DNA of 64,000 nt from Mycobacterium vicinigordonae (GTDB lineage: Bacteria; Actinomycetota; Actinomycetes; Mycobacteriales; Mycobacteriaceae): the NCBI RefSeq assembly GCF_013466425.1, contig NZ_CP059165.1:558001-622000 (forward strand), in the 5' to 3' direction. Each line of letters opens with the position of its first letter. The stretch's first letter is position 1. The notes under the pieces are model-generated. The model was not told the DNA's origin and ran no database searches. It saw only the letters and a list, made by a program, of their open reading frames with translations. The translations under genes and the position numbers were made by a program. Positions 48,601 through 58,094 of the stretch are shown here, in pieces.

Positions 48601-51600
48601 CGTTGCCGCCGTCGGCGCCGGCCCCGCCAGCCCCGCCGTTGCCGCCGTTCTGACCACCACCGATACCGGTGCTGTAGGCGTTTTGCCCAGTCACACCGGC
48701 CGCACCGTTGGCTCCGGCGCCGCCCTTGCCGGCCGTGCCCGCGTCGCCGCCATTACCGGCGGCACCGCCGCTACCTGCGCTGCCCGCGACACCACCACCG
48801 GTGCCACCGCTGCCGGCGTCACCGCCCTGCCCGCCATCACCACCGGTACCACCGGCACCAGCGTTACCGCCGTTTTGTCCGTTGCCCCCCGGGCCGCTCA
48901 GCGCCGAACCGCTGGCCCCGGCCAAACCGCTGCCGCCCTTACCGCCGACCCCGCCCTTGCCGCCGGCACCACCATTACCGCCATGCGTGGTGACCCCGGC
49001 CGCGTCCTTGCTGCCGCTGGCCGCACCGCCGGCACCACCCTGACCGCCCTTGCCGCCGTTGGTGCCTGCGGTGCCGCTGTCGCCGGGGTTGAGGCCGTTG
49101 GTGCCTGCGGTGCCGTCGGCGCCGTTGCCGCCGCCGCCGCCGTTACCGCCGTTGGCGCCGGCACCGCTGAGGGCCTGGCCGGGGTTGCCGCCCGGGCCGT
49201 TACCGCCGGCGCCGCCGGCACCGACTGTGCCGGCGTTGCCGCCGCGGCCGCCTTTGCCGCCGTCGATCGATCCGGTGGAAGCGGTGGTGCCATTAGCGCC
49301 GTGTCCGCCGTCGCCGCCGGCGCCGGCGTTGCCACCCACACCACCGGCCCCGCCCGCACCCTGGGTGGCCGTGGTGAGCCCGTTGCCGTCCTTGCCGGCG
49401 GTGCCGCCGTTGCCACCCGCACCGCCGGTACCACCGGCACCGCCGTTACCGCCGTCCTGACCGCCGCCCACACCGTTGCCGTACTGGCTGGACCCGGCCA
49501 CCCCATTGGCTCCGGTAACGCCCGCACCGCCGGCACCACCTGCGCCGCCCGCACCGCCGTTGCTAGCGTTGCCGCCGGTCCCGTAGCCGCCGGCGCTGGC
49601 TCCGGCGCCCTTGCCCGCGAGCCCGGCCGCGCCGCCGTTGCCGCCATTGGCGCCCTTACCACCGGCCCCGCCGTTGCCGCCGTTCTGACCACCACCAACA
49701 CCGGTGCCATATTCGTCGACACCCGCAACGCCGTCGGATCCGCTGGCACCGGCCCCGCCCTTGCCGGCCGTCCCCGCGTCGCCGCCAATACCGCCAGCCC
49801 CGCCGCTACCCGCGCTGCCCGCGACACCCCCACCGGTGCCACCGCCGCCGGCGTCACCGCCCTGCCCGCCGCTGCCGCCGTTGCCTCCGGCGCCGGCGCT
49901 ACCACCGGTCTGTCCGGCACTGACGCCATTGCCGTACTGGTTAACGCCGCGCACTCCGTTGTTGCCGTCGAGCCCGCTACCGCCGGTGCCACCGGCACCA
50001 CCTTTGCCGCCGGCGCCGCCGTTGCCGCCGTGCGTTTGCAGTCCGGCCGATGTCTGGCTCCCGCTGGCGGTGCCGCCCGCCCCGCCGGCGCCGCCGCTGC
50101 CCCCGTCGGTTCCGGTGGTGCCGCCGTCGCCCGGGTTGAGGCCGCTCTTGCCGGCGATGCCATTGGCGCCATCTCCGCCGGCGCCACCGCTACCGCCGTT
50201 GGCTCCGAACCCGGTGTTGCCCGCCGCTCCGACGTTGGGGTCGAGGGGGTTAGTGCTGCCCGCAGCGTTGGCCCCGCCAGCTCCCGCGGTGCCCACAGCG
50301 CCGGCGTCGCCGCCTCTACCGCCGTCACCACCGTTGAGGTTGGCGGTGTTGGCGATACCGTCCGCACCCCTGCCACCGTTGCCGCCGACTCCGGCCGCCC
50401 CGCCGTTGCCGCCCTTACCGCCGGTACCGTCGCTGGCGTGGGTGGTGGTACCGGCATTGAGGCCGCCCGCCCCCGCCTTTCCACCCGCTCCACCGGTCCC
50501 GCCGCCACCGCCGTCACCGCCGTCGGTGCCCGCACCGAGCCCATTTGCTGTGGTTACCCCGGCCGTGCCGTCGACACCGTTCGCGCCGCTACCGCCGGCG
50601 CCCGCGTTGCCGCCGTCGCCGCCGTTGCTGCCGGCCGCACCCAGTCCGTTGGCCGCACTTGAGGTGCTGCCGTCACCGTTAAGGCCGGCCCCGCCCCCGG
50701 TACCGCCGCGGGCGCCGTTACCGCCGGTCCCGCCGGCCCCACCCTTGCCGCCGTCACCGACACCCGTGCCGTAATTCACGCCGGTGACGCCGTTGGCTCC
50801 GGCCGCACCGCTACCACCGTTACCCGCCGTACCGGCAGCCCCGCCATTACCGCCCGCACCGCCGGCACCCACCGCGCCGACACTGCCGCCGTGCGAACCC
50901 GCACCGCCGGCAGCACCACCCTTACCGCCGCTACCGCCGTCACCGCCGGCCCCGGCATTACCGCCGGTCTCGCCCGCGTTACCCACGCCCGCTGCCGTCG
51001 TGCCCGTCGCGTCCGCACCAGTTACGCCCGAACCGCCGGTACCACCGACACCGCCGGTGCCGCCGGCCCCGCCCGTACCGCCGCTGGTGCCGGCCCGGCC
51101 GGCCGCGCCTCCCTGACCGCCGTTACCGCCGTTGCCACCTCGTTGCGCGTCGCCGCCACTGGCTCCGGCGCCGACACCGTTGATGCCATTGGCCCCGACG
51201 GCGCCGTTACCGCCGGTGCCACCGTTACCGCCATTGACGCCATGGCCGTCTTGGCCGTTTACGACGGGGCCGATGCCGTTGTCGCCGCCCAGGCCCTTCA
51301 GGCCGGCCAGTCCAGCGCTTCCGCCTTTACCACCGTCGGAACCATCGATGTGCGCAGCGGTGCCGTTAGCACCGCGACCGCCATTCCCGGCCGCGCCGGC
51401 ATCGCCGCCGTTGCCGCCGATTCCATTGGTGCCCGCCTTGGCGGTGTTGCCCAGGTGGTCGGTGCCGCCCGCTCCGCCTGCTCCACCGTGGCCGCCGTCG
51501 GCGCCACTGCCGCCGTTGCCGCCGTTGCCGCCGTTCACACCGGCGACGGAGCTGTCCTGACCGTTGACACCATTGCCGCCGGCACCGCCAGTGCCGCCGT

Positions 51601-53713
51601 TGCCGCCGGCCCCACCGACGCCGCCGGTGCCAGCGATGGAACCACCCTTGCCGCCGTATCCACCCGCGCCGCCGGTACCGCCGGCAGTACCGTCGGTGCC
51701 GCTGTCGCCCGCGTTGACGCCGTTGACGCCGGCCTTGCCGGACGCCCCGTTTCCGCCGGCGCCGCCCGCGCCACCGTTGCCGTAATTGCCGCCGTTACCG
51801 CCGTGGCCACCGTCGCCGCCGCTGGCGCCGGCAACCGAGCCGGTCGCCGCGTCGTAACCAGCACCGCCATTACCGCCGTTGCCGCCTGTGCCGGTGCCGG
51901 CGGTGCCGGCAGCGCCGTGCTTACCGATGACCGACCCGTAGCCTCCGGTACCGCCGGTGGCGGCGCCGGCGCCGTTGTTACCGCCGTTACCGCCGTTGCC
52001 GCCGTTGGGGCTGAACGCGTTGCCGGCAGCGCCGTTGCCGCCGTTGCCGCCGATGCCTCCGGTGCCGCCGTCACCGCCGTTGCCGCCCCGGCCGAGGATG
52101 CCGTTCTCGCCGAACAGCAAACCGCCCCGCCCACCCGCACCACCATTGCCGCCGTTGCCACCGAGAGCGCCGGTGCCGCCGTCGCCGCCGTCTTGGCCGT
52201 CCCCGCTGGGGTAAGTGCCGTCAGCGCCGTTGGCTCCGGAGGTGCCGGTGCCGCCCTTGCCACCCATGCCGCCGTTGCCGCCGTTGCCGCCGTCGCTGAA
52301 CAGCAGGCCGCCGCGACCGCCCGCGCCGCCGTCGCCGCCGTTCCCGCCATTGACGCCGGTGCTGCCGATGCCACCGTTGCCGCCGTCGCCGCCTACCCCA
52401 CCGTTGCCGTACAACCACCCGCCGTTGCCGCCGCCGCCGCCAGTGCCGCCGTTGTTCCCGGCGCCGCTGGCGCCCCCGGCTCCACCGGCACCGCCGGTGC
52501 CCAGCAGCCAACCGGCGTTACCGCCCCGACCGCCGGTACCGCCAATCTTCGCCCCGGTTCCACCGGTACCGCCCGCTCCACCGGGGCCGTAGAAGCCGCC
52601 GGTGCCGCCGGCCCCACCGAGGCCACCGCTGTCGGTGGTGCCAATACCGCCGATGCCGCCCGCTCCACCGGATCCACCTGACAGCCACCCGGCGTCGCCA
52701 CCGGATCCACCGGAACCGCCGGTGCCTGCGCTGCCACCGGAACCGCCGGCGCCACCTGCGCCCGCGAGCAGCCCGCCGTGGCCGCCGTCGCCTCCGACAC
52801 CACCGAAACCGCCCGAGGGTCCGGTGCCGCCGGCCCCGCCGGCACCGCCCGAGCTGATCAGCCAGGCATCGCCGCCGTGCCCACCGGTGCCGCTGAGACC
52901 TGTTGGACTGGTGTTGGCCCCGCCGGCCCCGCCGGCGCCACCGTCGCCGTAGATCCATCCACCCTGGCCGCCGGCGCCACCCGATCCGCCATTGGCGCCG
53001 GAACCGCCAGCCCCACCGGTGCCACCGGAACCGATCAGCCAGGCCCGGCCGCCCGCACCACCGATGCCGCCGGTCCCCAGCCCGTTGAGGTTGGGGCCGC
53101 CAATTCCGCCCGAGCCGCCGCTGCCGTACAACCAGCCGCCGTTGCCGCCGCGCCCTCCGGCGCCGCCGTTAGCGGTGGTCGACGCGCCGCCTGCCCCGCC
53201 TGCCCCGCCATTGCCGATCAATCCCGCGTTTCCGCCTGCCCCGCCGGCCTGCCCGGCGGCGCCGCCGGCACCCGCACCACCGTTGCCGATCAGCAACCCG
53301 CCGTCCCCGCCGGCCTGGCCGGGCAGTGACCCGTTGGCGCCGTTGCCGATCAGCGGACGGCCGAGCAACACCTGGGTAGGCGTGTTGATGACACCCAGCA
53401 CGGCCTGTCCGAGCCCCTCGAGTGGCGCCGCGCTGGCGGCCTCGGCCAGCGAGTAGGAACCGGCGCCGGCCGCCAGGTTCTGCATGAACTGTTGGTGGAA
53501 GGCCGCCGCCTGGGCGCTCATGTCTTGGTAGGCCTGGCCGTAGTTGCCGAACAGCGCCGCGATGGCGGCGGACACCTCGTCTTGCGCCGCGACGACCAGG
53601 CTGGTGGTGGAGGCTGCCGCGGTTGCGTTGGCCGATTCCAGCGTGGCCCCGATGCCCGCCAGATCTGAAGCCGCGGCTGACAACACGTCCGGCGCTGCAA
53701 TGAAGTACGACAT
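39614..53713 (-). CDS. Giant PE_PGRS protein (4699 residues)
   Basis: The N-terminal PE domain (residues 1-93, [22 protein letters not shown] in place of the usual PE at positions 8-9) carries the ESX secretion motif YxxxE (YSLAE, 87-91). The GRPLIGNG linker (118-125) is followed by about 4570 residues of Gly-Gly-X repeats and no distinct C-terminal domain. Residues to about 500 have ordinary PGRS blocks with hydrophobic inserts (WLYG, WLIG, GGLLFG); the rest is a different Gly/Asn/Ala array with recurring Tyr-containing motifs such as [16 protein letters not shown]. It is expected to be exported by ESX-5 to the cell surface, as known for PE_PGRS proteins; function unknown. The reading frame is unbroken for 14.1 kb. 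Its length is far beyond the largest H37Rv PE_PGRS I know of (about 1900 residues). Confidence 0.93.
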   Translation of the reverse strand: MSYFIAAPDVLSAAASDLAGIGATLESANATAAASTTSLVVAAQDEVSAAIAALFGNYGQAYQDMSAQAAAFHQQFMQNLAAGAGSYSLAEAASAAPLEGLGQAVLGVINTPTQVLLGRPLIGNGANGSLPGQAGGDGGLLIGNGGAGAGGAAGQAGGAGGNAGLIGNGGAGGAGGASTTANGGAGGRGGNGGWLYGSGGSGGIGGPNLNGLGTGGIGGAGGRAWLIGSGGTGGAGGSGANGGSGGAGGQGGWIYGDGGAGGAGGANTSPTGLSGTGGHGGDAWLISSGGAGGAGGTGPSGGFGGVGGDGGHGGLLAGAGGAGGSGGSAGTGGSGGSGGDAGWLSGGSGGAGGIGGIGTTDSGGLGGAGGTGGFYGPGGAGGTGGTGAKIGGTGGRGGNAGWLLGTGGAGGAGGASGAGNNGGTGGGGGNGGWLYGNGGVGGDGGNGGIGSTGVNGGNGGDGGAGGRGGLLFSDGGNGGNGGMGGKGGTGTSGANGADGTYPSGDGQDGGDGGTGALGGNGGNGGAGGRGGLLFGENGILGRGGNGGDGGTGGIGGNGGNGAAGNAFSPNGGNGGNGGNNGAGAATGGTGGYGSVIGKHGAAGTAGTGTGGNGGNGGAGYDAATGSVAGASGGDGGHGGNGGNYGNGGAGGAGGNGASGKAGVNGVNAGDSGTDGTAGGTGGAGGYGGKGGSIAGTGGVGGAGGNGGTGGAGGNGVNGQDSSVAGVNGGNGGNGGSGADGGHGGAGGAGGTDHLGNTAKAGTNGIGGNGGDAGAAGNGGRGANGTAAHIDGSDGGKGGSAGLAGLKGLGGDNGIGPVVNGQDGHGVNGGNGGTGGNGAVGANGINGVGAGASGGDAQRGGNGGNGGQGGAAGRAGTSGGTGGAGGTGGVGGTGGSGVTGADATGTTAAGVGNAGETGGNAGAGGDGGSGGKGGAAGGAGSHGGSVGAVGAGGAGGNGGAAGTAGNGGSGAAGANGVTGVNYGTGVGDGGKGGAGGTGGNGARGGTGGGAGLNGDGSTSSAANGLGAAGSNGGDGGNAGAGGSGANGVDGTAGVTTANGLGAGTDGGDGGGGGTGGAGGKAGAGGLNAGTTTHASDGTGGKGGNGGAAGVGGNGGRGADGIANTANLNGGDGGRGGDAGAVGTAGAGGANAAGSTNPLDPNVGAAGNTGFGANGGSGGAGGDGANGIAGKSGLNPGDGGTTGTDGGSGGAGGAGGTASGSQTSAGLQTHGGNGGAGGKGGAGGTGGSGLDGNNGVRGVNQYGNGVSAGQTGGSAGAGGNGGSGGQGGDAGGGGTGGGVAGSAGSGGAGGIGGDAGTAGKGGAGASGSDGVAGVDEYGTGVGGGQNGGNGGAGGKGANGGNGGAAGLAGKGAGASAGGYGTGGNASNGGAGGAGGAGGAGVTGANGVAGSSQYGNGVGGGQDGGNGGAGGTGGAGGNGGTAGKDGNGLTTATQGAGGAGGVGGNAGAGGDGGHGANGTTASTGSIDGGKGGRGGNAGTVGAGGAGGNGPGGNPGQALSGAGANGGNGGGGGNGADGTAGTNGLNPGDSGTAGTNGGKGGQGGAGGAASGSKDAAGVTTHGGNGGAGGKGGVGGKGGSGLAGASGSALSGPGGNGQNGGNAGAGGTGGDGGQGGDAGSGGTGGGVAGSAGSGGAAGNGGDAGTAGKGGAGANGAAGVTGQNAYSTGIGGGQNGGNGGAGGAGADGGNGGKGGAAGSGTGGSTGAYGNGGNASGGGTGGAGGGGGAGATGANGVAGSSQYGNGVGGGQDGGTGGAGGTGGAGGASGTGGQAFGGSATPGANGANAAGGVGGNAGIAGDGGRGANGIAGTANLDGGKGGAGGNAGAVGVGGANAGGGQANSGFGANGGNGGGGGNGAEGAAGINGVNAGVSGTAGAGGGNGGQGGAGGAASGSQTPAGVQTHGGAGGAGGQGGGGGQGGSGADGHDGSTQNYGNGIGAGQDGGNAGAGGKGGNGGQGGAAGGGGTGGGVAGTAGNGGAAGNGGNAGTAGKGGVGVTGAAGVAGQNAYNTGVGGGQNGGNGGNGGAGANGGNGGNGGAAGGAGASVGTNGNGGNASSGGAGGAGGNGGAGAKGADGVEAANQYSNGIGGAQDGGNGGAGGTGGNGGSGGTHGLKGTTVGGGGADGAVQGAGGAGGVGGNAGAGGDGGHGANGTTASTGSIDGGKGGRGGNAGTVGAGGAGGTGPGGNPGQALSGAGANGGNGGGGGNGADGTAGTNGLNPGDSGTAGTNGGKGGDGGQGGARSGTGSAIHDGNGGAGGKGGVGGAGGSGANGADATGTGANGVGNAGQKGGDAGAGGNGGAGGKGGAAGGATGTTGAGGAGGNGGAAGTAGKGGAGAAGANGVTGVNYGTGVGDGAKGGNGGIGGNGANGGNGGAKGLNGDNTASAAANGVAAAGSNGGNGGNAGAGGYGAQGVDGKAGVTTANGLGGAANGGNGGGGGTGGAGGKAGAGGLNGNGTTYAGNGTGGTGGNGGNAGAGGDGGTGADGVANTANIDGGKGGKGGAAGAVGTAGAGGANSSGSTTGTGAGKAGSAGGGANGGNGGDGGNGATGARGADGVNSANPDGSIGQRGGNGGAGGQGGARSGSGMGGNGGAGGSGGTGGNGGNGLDGASGANTSGPGLDGQRGGNAGSGGAGGNGGAGGASGGSGGTAGNGGNAGNGGSAGTAGNGGTGARGADGISGVNNTAGNNGGGYNGGTGGNGGTGGNGGTGGNGGAAGGTGASAGANGNGGNASNGGNAGRPGDGGNGADGTSAYINGGNGGNGGNVGKAGAGGTAGAAGTGGTGGTAGNAGSAGASVSGSAGNGGKGGAGYTSAAAGSSGGNGGAGGNGGSQGNGGDGGAGGQGIAGANGVNGTAANPNGTDGQAGGSGGNGGAGGIGQGAGQHGGNGGAAGTGANGGTGGTGWTGRDGQSGSNLYNNGIGGGENGGNGGSGADGGDGGNGGVGGAGQNGASNGSTAVGGNAGVGGNAGTPGDGGSGATGTATYTTGGAGGNGGSPGKAGGGGTGGSGSTAGNDGSDGSVPTTPAGNGGHGGAGYTATAPGAAGGQGGHGGNGGSYGSGGDGGAGGNGAAGTDGTNGISGSANNINGTAGQAGGAGGRGGAGGNAGTMLGNGGAGGQGGVGGGGGDGGNGGTGAAGYVSNGQGANSGQSGGIGGAGGKGGDGGDGGAAGTAGLYGFQGTQGAGGAAGTGGHGGDGGTGGAGANGANGVANTDAYGNGIGGGQDAGNGGSGGDGGKGGDGGKGGAGSTSGAGGNAGGGGDGGDGGQQGNGGRGADGTKSNPDGGHGGKGGNPGAGAGGGPGGTGGTGSTTGTNGVGGNVGHTPTGIGGNGGDGGDGYNPTTPGANGGQGGAGGDGGNYGNGGNGGDGGNGVVGANGTNGDSATNPNGTNGQAGGNGGDGGAGGKSGIYNGYAGAGGNAGSGANGGTGGSGWNNPAGVGGNAGSGGNGGTAGQGGAGGDGFLGGGDGGAGGNPGKGGAAGTPGTGTAGSGNTGQTGIDGQLVSPGTQRGDGGDGGDAFGVPGAGAKGYSGGDGGDAGAYGNGGNGGHGGQGGTGVTGADGTFPTTGKGADGGTGGTGGDGGKGGNGGWVSGNSGNGGDGGVGGTGGTGGKGATGDWSDPVSLGNGGDGGNGGAGGTGGQAGDAGTVTNGTRGNGGNGGQGGTPGLGGAGGTGAAGDATHTTGGNGGHGGDTGITVGTGGKGGAGSTPGANGSAGVSNTSTAGGAGGTGGAGFSPTTPGASGGIGGNGGDGGDHGNGGTGGAGGNGAAGANGVNGTNPGDSGTSGQVGGAGGAGGAGGNGGTAAGAGGVGGAGGAGADGGNGGNGVVGKYGVAGQDYGQGNGVGGGQNGGNGGSGAQGGAGGAGGVGGKAAGGGGAQAAAGAGGSGGNGGNAGAAGDGGAGANGTQNFRNGGNGGAGGNAGTAGAGGSGGAGSTTGSNGNAGASVNIPNGNGGQGGNGYNALTPSQVGGSGGNGGAGGRIGDGGNGGNGGNGASATVSGTNAAALGGNGTDGHTGGAGGAGGNGGSGGVDGGNGGTGGYGGNGGNGTAGGNGVRGGNGVTDVNQYGTGIGSAQNGGNGGAGGDGGAGGNGGKGGAAPSGTVGAGGKGGNAGDGANGGTPGDGGNGANGTVTNPNGGNGGNGGTAYVGKAGATGIGGTDGNGANQAANGTAGTNGTPLGTVGNGGNGGNGYDASTGTVAGADGGNGGTGGNGGTYGTGGNGGAGGNAANGTNGVNGTGPGASGTSGTAGGKGGTGGNGGAGGTVSGNSGSGGAGGNGGNGGTGGAGIDGNPGQAGGNGGSGANGGAGGNGGAAGTVTSGTQGFGGSGGNGGNAGTPGDGGKGGDSTSASSPGARGGDGGDAGTAGSGGTAGVGNAGVGAGVNGTAGAAVTTPAGNGGGGGKGFSPTAAGASGTAGGDGGNGGNVGNGGNGGNGGNGATGANATPVSGAGTDGNSGMTGGSGGAGGKGGNGGSISGDGGNGGNGGTAGNGGQGGNGTAGDSTFAFNDGTGGKGGNGGVGGTGGAAGNGGNALGSGNGGAGGTGGTGGAGGAPGTGGNGATGNSTVSHPNGGTGGASGTGGKGGAGGAGSTGGSSVSGNPGAAGSGGGGGAGGSAVSGQTGGGGGNAASGSNGNGGDGGKGPSGGDGGNGTGGGTGGSGGTAGNGGAGGSGDGTGNAGNPGAVGSTGKAGSP
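46971..47290. repeat. Long direct repeat, copy A, inside the giant PE_PGRS
   Basis: A 320-bp stretch nearly identical to 49044-49363, with only about four mismatches and no gaps, 2073 bp (691 codons) apart and in the same frame. It encodes the [24 protein letters not shown] block. The high nucleotide identity in a gene whose other repeats are only protein-level similar points to recent duplication or gene conversion. Confidence 0.88.
48412..48482. repeat. 71-bp exact direct repeat, copy A
   Basis: Identical to 49447-49517, offset 1035 bp (345 codons), half the spacing of the 320-bp repeat pair. It encodes the Tyr-containing [15 protein letters not shown] block and marks a higher-order period of about 345 residues. 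Confidence 0.85.
49044..49363. repeat. Long direct repeat, copy B, inside the giant PE_PGRS
   Basis: Second copy of the 320-bp repeat at 46971-47290. The right-hand flank diverges sharply after 49363, so the repeat edge is well defined there. Confidence 0.88.
49447..49517. repeat. 71-bp exact direct repeat, copy B
   Basis: Second copy of 48412-48482, in the same frame of the giant PE_PGRS gene. Confidence 0.85.
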
Positions 53714-53734
53714 CGGGAACCGCCCACTATTAGG

Positions 53735-53755
53735 ACACGACCTCTGAGGTCGTGT
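53735..53755. promoter_or_regulatory. 10-bp-arm palindrome upstream of the giant PE_PGRS start
   Basis: ACACGACCTC (53735-53744) is followed, after a single base, by its exact reverse complement (53746-53755), 22 bp upstream of the ATG. The equivalent place before the second PE_PGRS keeps only the right arm core (GAGGTCGTG), so the full palindrome is particular to the giant gene. Either an operator or a leader hairpin close to the ribosome site. Confidence 0.5.
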
Positions 53756-53800
53756 GCAGTCCCCCGGTCATGATGATCGGCCAAGCCGATACGAACCATA
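53746..53800 (-). promoter_or_regulatory. Conserved PE_PGRS upstream element, copy 1
   Basis: This segment and 56720-56776 share GAGGTCGTG, AGTCCCCCGGTCATG, and an inverted repeat TCGGC-YAA-GCCGA followed by TACGAAC, at the same distance (about 30-90 bp) from each PE_PGRS start. Copy 1 has the inverted repeat at 53776-53790 with 6-bp arms. The rest of the 260-bp gap (53801-53973) holds no gene. Confidence 0.6.
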
Positions 53801-53973
53801 GCTTGTTTTACGTGTGTACAAACCTAAATCGTGAAAAAGGCGCTTAACTCATCCAAATAGTCCGGTGAAGTGGCTCATATCACACTTCAGCAAGGCTTAA
53901 AGCGCATTGACACCACCAGGTTCGCTGTTCCTGTGGGCCATGGGCGTCCGGAGGTACCGGGATCAGCTACGTG

Positions 53974-56691
53974 TCAGCCAGTAGGTCCTGTCGCACCGGG
54001 TTGGCCGAAGATCCCGCCGCGGCCACCGCCGCCGCCGGTCCCCCCGGCGCCATCCGGCGAACCCTTACCCCCGGCGCCGCCCGCACCGCCGCTCCCGCCA
54101 TTGCCAATGAAGGTCGCGTTGCCGCCGGTGCCGCCGCCCCCGCCGGGTCCGCCGACGTTGGTGTTGAGGTTCTCACCGCCGGCGCCCCCGGCCCCGCCTT
54201 GGCCACCGCTGCCGAAGATAAATCCACTATTGCCGGCCGCACCGCCGTGCCCGCCCACCGCGCCGGCGCCAGCGGCGTTGCCCCCGGTACCGCCCGCTCC
54301 GCCGGCGCCACCGGCGCCGCCATTGCCCAGCAGCAGCGTCGACGCGCCGAGGCCGCCTGCCCCGCCGGCCCCGCCGGCCTTACCAAGCGCGCCAATGCCG
54401 CCGTCGCCGCCGGTGCCGCCCGCCGCGCCATTGCCATAGATGAATCCGCTGGCACCGGCATTACCGCCCCGCCCACCGGCACCGGCCGCCGAGCTGGACC
54501 CGGCCTGCCCACCGTGCCCCCCGTGTCCGCCTGCTCCACCGCTGCCAAGCAGCACCGCCCTGCCGCCGGTCCCGCCGGCCCCACCGCCACCGCCGGTAGC
54601 ACCGCCGTTGCCACCGCTACCGCCGGCGCCGCCATGACCCCAAATCCAGCCCGCGTCGCCGCCCACGCCACCGCCGCCGCCGTCACCGGAACCAAGGCCG
54701 CTGCCACCGGCCCCGCCGTGGCCGCCAAAGCCGAATAGCAGTCCGGCGTCGCCGCCATTACCGCCGTACCAGCCGTTTCCGTCCGCAATTGTCGCGACGC
54801 CATTGCTGCCGGTGCCGCCGTGGCCGCCGTTGCCGAGCAGCCAGGCCCTGCCGCCGTCACCGCCGTTGGACGGTAGTTCGACGCCGCCGTCGCCGCCGTT
54901 TCCGCCGTTGCCGAACAGCAAGCCGCCGTTGGCCCCGGGGTGACCCGTGCCGCCGTCTCCGCCGTTGCCGATCAGCAGACCCGCACGGCCGGCCGTGCCG
55001 CCGATGACGCCATTACCGCCGTTCCCACCATTGCCCAGCAGATAGGCATTACCGCCGCCGCCGCCAATCCCATCTCCGATGCCCGAGACGCCGGCTCCGC
55101 CGCTGCCGCCGTAGCCGCCGTTGCCGTAGAGCAACCCGCCGTTTCCGCCGTTCGCGCCGTTGCCGGTCACGCCGCCGCCGGTGGCGCTGCCGCCGCTGCC
55201 GCCGTGGCCGCCGTGGCCGATGAGCCAGGCACTCCCGGCGGTGCCGCCGCTACCGGCGGCGCCGGTGGCGAAGGTAGTAGAACCGCCATCGCCGCCGGAT
55301 CCGCCCAAACCGAACAGGAATCCTGCATTGGCGGCGGTTCCTCCGGCGCCGCCGTAGCCACCCACGCTGGAGCCGCCGGATCCGCCGTTACCGCCGTTGC
55401 CGAGCAGCCAGGCGGTCCCACCCGACCCGCCCGCGCCGCCGTTGCCGTTGCCGCCGAAGCTGTTGCCGCCCGCCCCGCCGGCTCCGCCGCTGCCGAGCAG
55501 CACTCCGGCGGTGCCGCCTGCCCCGCCGGCGCCGCCAAAGCCGCTCATGCTGTTGCCACCTGCACCGCCGGCGCCACCCATGCCGATCAGCCAGGCCGCG
55601 CCGCCGTCGCCGCCCGCGCCAGCGTTGGCGGCCACGCTGGTGCCGCCGGCCCCGCCGTGCCCGCCGTTGCCCAGCAGCCACGCGTTTCCGCCGACCCCGC
55701 CGGCGCCACCGGCCCCGGCACCGGTGGCGTTGCCGCCGTTGCCGCCAGCTCCCGCGTTACCCAAGAACAATCCGTTGCCGCCGTCACCGCCTGCGCCGGC
55801 CGCCCCAACGCCAGTGGCGTCACCGCCCTGACCGCCGGAACCGGCGGTGCCCAGCAGCCATCCGGTACCGCCGTCGCCGCCGCTCCCACCGGCTGCGCCG
55901 GTACCGCCACCGCCGCCGCCACCACCATTTCCCCACAACAGCCCGGAACTTCCGCCGTCCCCACCGGCGGCACCGGCGCCGCTCACGCTCGATCCGCCGC
56001 CCCCGCCGGCTCCACCGCTGCCGATCAGCCTGGCGCTACCGCCAAGTCCACCGATGCCGCCATAGCCAGAGCCCGTGCTGGCCCCGCCCGCGCCACCGGC
56101 ACCACCGTTGCCCCACAGCCATCCGCCGTTGCCACCGGCGCCACCGGCGCCCGCGGAGCCGTTCGCGGAGTTTCCCCCGATGCCGCCTGCCCCGCCGTTG
56201 CCGATCAGTCCGGCCGAGCCGCCGGCCCCACCGGCCTGGCCGGCCGCGCCGGAGCCGCCCTTGCCGCCGTTTCCATACAGGTAACCGCCGGGTTTGCCGG
56301 CTGCACCGGTCCCGTCGGCACCATTGGCGCCATCGCCGATGAGGGGGCGGCCGAACAGAGTATTGGTAGGCCAGTTGATCACGTCGAGCAACGGCTGCAG
56401 GGGGGAGGCGGCCGCGGCTTCGGCGAGGGCATAGGAGTTTGCGCTCGCCGACAGTGTCTGGACTATCCGGCTGTGAAAGTCCGCAGCTTGGGCGCTTAAT
56501 GCCTGGTAGGTCTGGCCGTGATCGGCGAAGAGCGCCGCGATGGCCGTGGACACCTCGTCTTGAGCGGCGGCGACCAGGTAGGTGGTCGAGGACGCCGCGG
56601 CGGTGTTCGCCGTTTCCAGCGCAGTCTGCAGGCCAGCCAGATTTGACGCCGCGACCGTCAGCGCCTCTGGCGCTGCGAGGAGATAAGACAT
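53974..56691 (-). CDS. PE_PGRS family protein (905 residues)
   Basis: PE domain [20 protein letters not shown] (residues 1-93) with YxxxE secretion motif (YALAE), [11 protein letters not shown] linker, then about 780 residues of canonical PGRS repeats rich in WLLGNGGxGGxGG-type blocks with regular hydrophobic inserts ([16 protein letters not shown]). It ends [11 protein letters not shown]. This is the ordinary PE_PGRS type and contrasts with the tract of the giant neighbour. It lies upstream of the giant gene on the same strand, 260 bp away, each with its own conserved upstream element. Surface-exposed or secreted through ESX-5 by family knowledge. Confidence 0.95.
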   Translation of the reverse strand: MSYLLAAPEALTVAASNLAGLQTALETANTAAASSTTYLVAAAQDEVSTAIAALFADHGQTYQALSAQAADFHSRIVQTLSASANSYALAEAAAASPLQPLLDVINWPTNTLFGRPLIGDGANGADGTGAAGKPGGYLYGNGGKGGSGAAGQAGGAGGSAGLIGNGGAGGIGGNSANGSAGAGGAGGNGGWLWGNGGAGGAGGASTGSGYGGIGGLGGSARLIGSGGAGGGGGSSVSGAGAAGGDGGSSGLLWGNGGGGGGGGTGAAGGSGGDGGTGWLLGTAGSGGQGGDATGVGAAGAGGDGGNGLFLGNAGAGGNGGNATGAGAGGAGGVGGNAWLLGNGGHGGAGGTSVAANAGAGGDGGAAWLIGMGGAGGAGGNSMSGFGGAGGAGGTAGVLLGSGGAGGAGGNSFGGNGNGGAGGSGGTAWLLGNGGNGGSGGSSVGGYGGAGGTAANAGFLFGLGGSGGDGGSTTFATGAAGSGGTAGSAWLIGHGGHGGSGGSATGGGVTGNGANGGNGGLLYGNGGYGGSGGAGVSGIGDGIGGGGGNAYLLGNGGNGGNGVIGGTAGRAGLLIGNGGDGGTGHPGANGGLLFGNGGNGGDGGVELPSNGGDGGRAWLLGNGGHGGTGSNGVATIADGNGWYGGNGGDAGLLFGFGGHGGAGGSGLGSGDGGGGGVGGDAGWIWGHGGAGGSGGNGGATGGGGGAGGTGGRAVLLGSGGAGGHGGHGGQAGSSSAAGAGGRGGNAGASGFIYGNGAAGGTGGDGGIGALGKAGGAGGAGGLGASTLLLGNGGAGGAGGAGGTGGNAAGAGAVGGHGGAAGNSGFIFGSGGQGGAGGAGGENLNTNVGGPGGGGGTGGNATFIGNGGSGGAGGAGGKGSPDGAGGTGGGGGRGGIFGQPGATGPTG

Positions 56692-56719
56692 TCGGGAACC
56701 GTCCTAGGTCTCGACCGTT

Positions 56720-56776
56720 GAGGTCGTGGTTCAAGTCCCCCGGTCATGCTGCTCGGCTAAGCCGATACGAACAATA
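56720..56776 (-). promoter_or_regulatory. Conserved PE_PGRS upstream element, copy 2
   Basis: Second copy of the element described at 53746-53800; here the inverted repeat is TCGGC (56753-56757), TAA, GCCGA (56761-56765), then TACGAAC. It probably contains the promoter and leader of the 905-residue PE_PGRS. The remaining bases to the CoA-transferase start (56937) show no gene. Confidence 0.6.
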
Positions 56777-56936
56777 ACCCGTTTTTGGTCTCAACAGACT
56801 GAATTTCTGTCAAATTCGCATGAACCATGCAGATAGTTTCTGCACATCGGTGCTCGCCGTACCCTGGTCGGTTGCCGATGGGACCCACTATCGGCCCCGT
56901 TTCCGGCCCGCCTGGACGGCGCGCAACCATGGAGGG

Positions 56937-58094
56937 GTGAGGTCGCAGCGCGCCAACGCGGAATGGACCGGGGCGTGGGCGAAAAGCGGGTTGGCCTACC
57001 TGACGGGGCCGCCCGACGGTGCCCCCGATTTCTCTCGTGCATGCGTGCTCGAACGGGCCCAGCGGATCGCCCCTGATGCGGCCACCCTGCTCACCGGCCG
57101 GGCCGGGCTGCTGGGGCTGACCCGCGGCGGCCGGGTATCGGCCGGTGGCGCCACCCGGCTGCTCGAGTGCCGCGATGGCTGGTGCGCGATCACCCTCTCA
57201 CGCCCCGATGATGTGGCTGCGCTCTCGGCGCTGCTATGCGACGACGACGTTCCCGACGATCCGTGGCCGGTCCTACGGCGCTGGGCGGAACGGCTCCCGA
57301 TGGCCGAGATCGTCGAGCGCGCCGAACTACTCGACATCCCCGCGGCCGCCCTGGGCGAGGCCACCGCGGCAGCACCGGTGCGACGCCGGATCAGCGCACC
57401 AGCGCCGGCGCGCCCGGCGGCCGGTTTGTTGGTGGCCGACCTGTCCTCGTTGTGGGCCGGTCCGCTGAGCGGGTACCTGCTGGCCCGGGCAGGCGCGACC
57501 GTCATCAAGGTGGAAAGCCCGCGCCGGCCCGACGGCACCCGCGCCGGCGAGCACGCCTTCTTTGACTGGATCAACGCGGGCAAACTGTCCTGCTGCCTGG
57601 ATTTCGACCGACAGGCCGACGAGCTGCGCGAGCTGCTGACGCTCGCCGACATCGTGATCGAGAGTTCGCGCCCCGACGGGTTGCTGCGACGCCACCTGGG
57701 GCCCGACGATCTGCGCTCGCGGGCGGGCCGGATCTGGGTGCGCATCCGCGGCCACGATTCCCGACGGCCGGCCTTCGGGGACGACGCGGCCGTGGCCGGT
57801 GGTCTGGTTGGTCGTGGTCCGGTGTTCTGCGGCGACGCGATCGCCGACCCGTTGACCGGACTCGAGGTATTCCGCTCGGTGACCGAATCGCTGTCGCGTG
57901 GTGGCGGTGAGCTGATCGAGGTCTGCATGGCTGCCGTCGCGGCGACGTATGCCGCGCTACCCACCGGGCCGGCGGTGCTAGAGCTGCCGGCGCCCGCGCC
58001 GTCCGCCCCGCCCGTCGTCGGCAAGGCCGCCGCCCTCGGTGCCGATAACGATGCGGTGCGGAACCTGGTCGCGAAAAGGCGTTGTCCATGTTGA
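56937..58094 (+). CDS. CaiB/BaiF family (family III) CoA-transferase-like protein
   Basis: About 385 residues. The typical family block VADLSSLWAGPLSGYLLARAGATVIKVESP, then ADIVIESSRPDGLL and GDDAAVAGGLVG..GPVFCGDAIADPLTG, belongs to family III CoA transferases, where an aspartate carries the CoA ester. This block, usually near the N-terminus, begins only around residue 165, after a region starting AEWTGAWAKSGLAYLTG, and the usual C-terminal part is short. It may therefore be a rearranged or partial family member. GTG 56937 is preferred over ATG 56820 because the intervening 39 residues are not protein-like; its ribosome site is poor. The downstream amidohydrolase overlaps its stop by 7 bp. 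Confidence 0.78.
   Translation: MRSQRANAEWTGAWAKSGLAYLTGPPDGAPDFSRACVLERAQRIAPDAATLLTGRAGLLGLTRGGRVSAGGATRLLECRDGWCAITLSRPDDVAALSALLCDDDVPDDPWPVLRRWAERLPMAEIVERAELLDIPAAALGEATAAAPVRRRISAPAPARPAAGLLVADLSSLWAGPLSGYLLARAGATVIKVESPRRPDGTRAGEHAFFDWINAGKLSCCLDFDRQADELRELLTLADIVIESSRPDGLLRRHLGPDDLRSRAGRIWVRIRGHDSRRPAFGDDAAVAGGLVGRGPVFCGDAIADPLTGLEVFRSVTESLSRGGGELIEVCMAAVAATYAALPTGPAVLELPAPAPSAPPVVGKAAALGADNDAVRNLVAKRRCPC

Noticed and set aside
46922..50662. A 1246-residue plus-strand open frame inside the PE_PGRS region
   Set aside because: Same cause: repeat shadow on the opposite strand. The PE domain and linker fix the true strand and frame as minus.
39614..53713. Regular repeats that could suggest a CRISPR array or minisatellite
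   Set aside because: The repeats keep a single reading frame with a PE domain in front and have no uniform spacers or cas genes.
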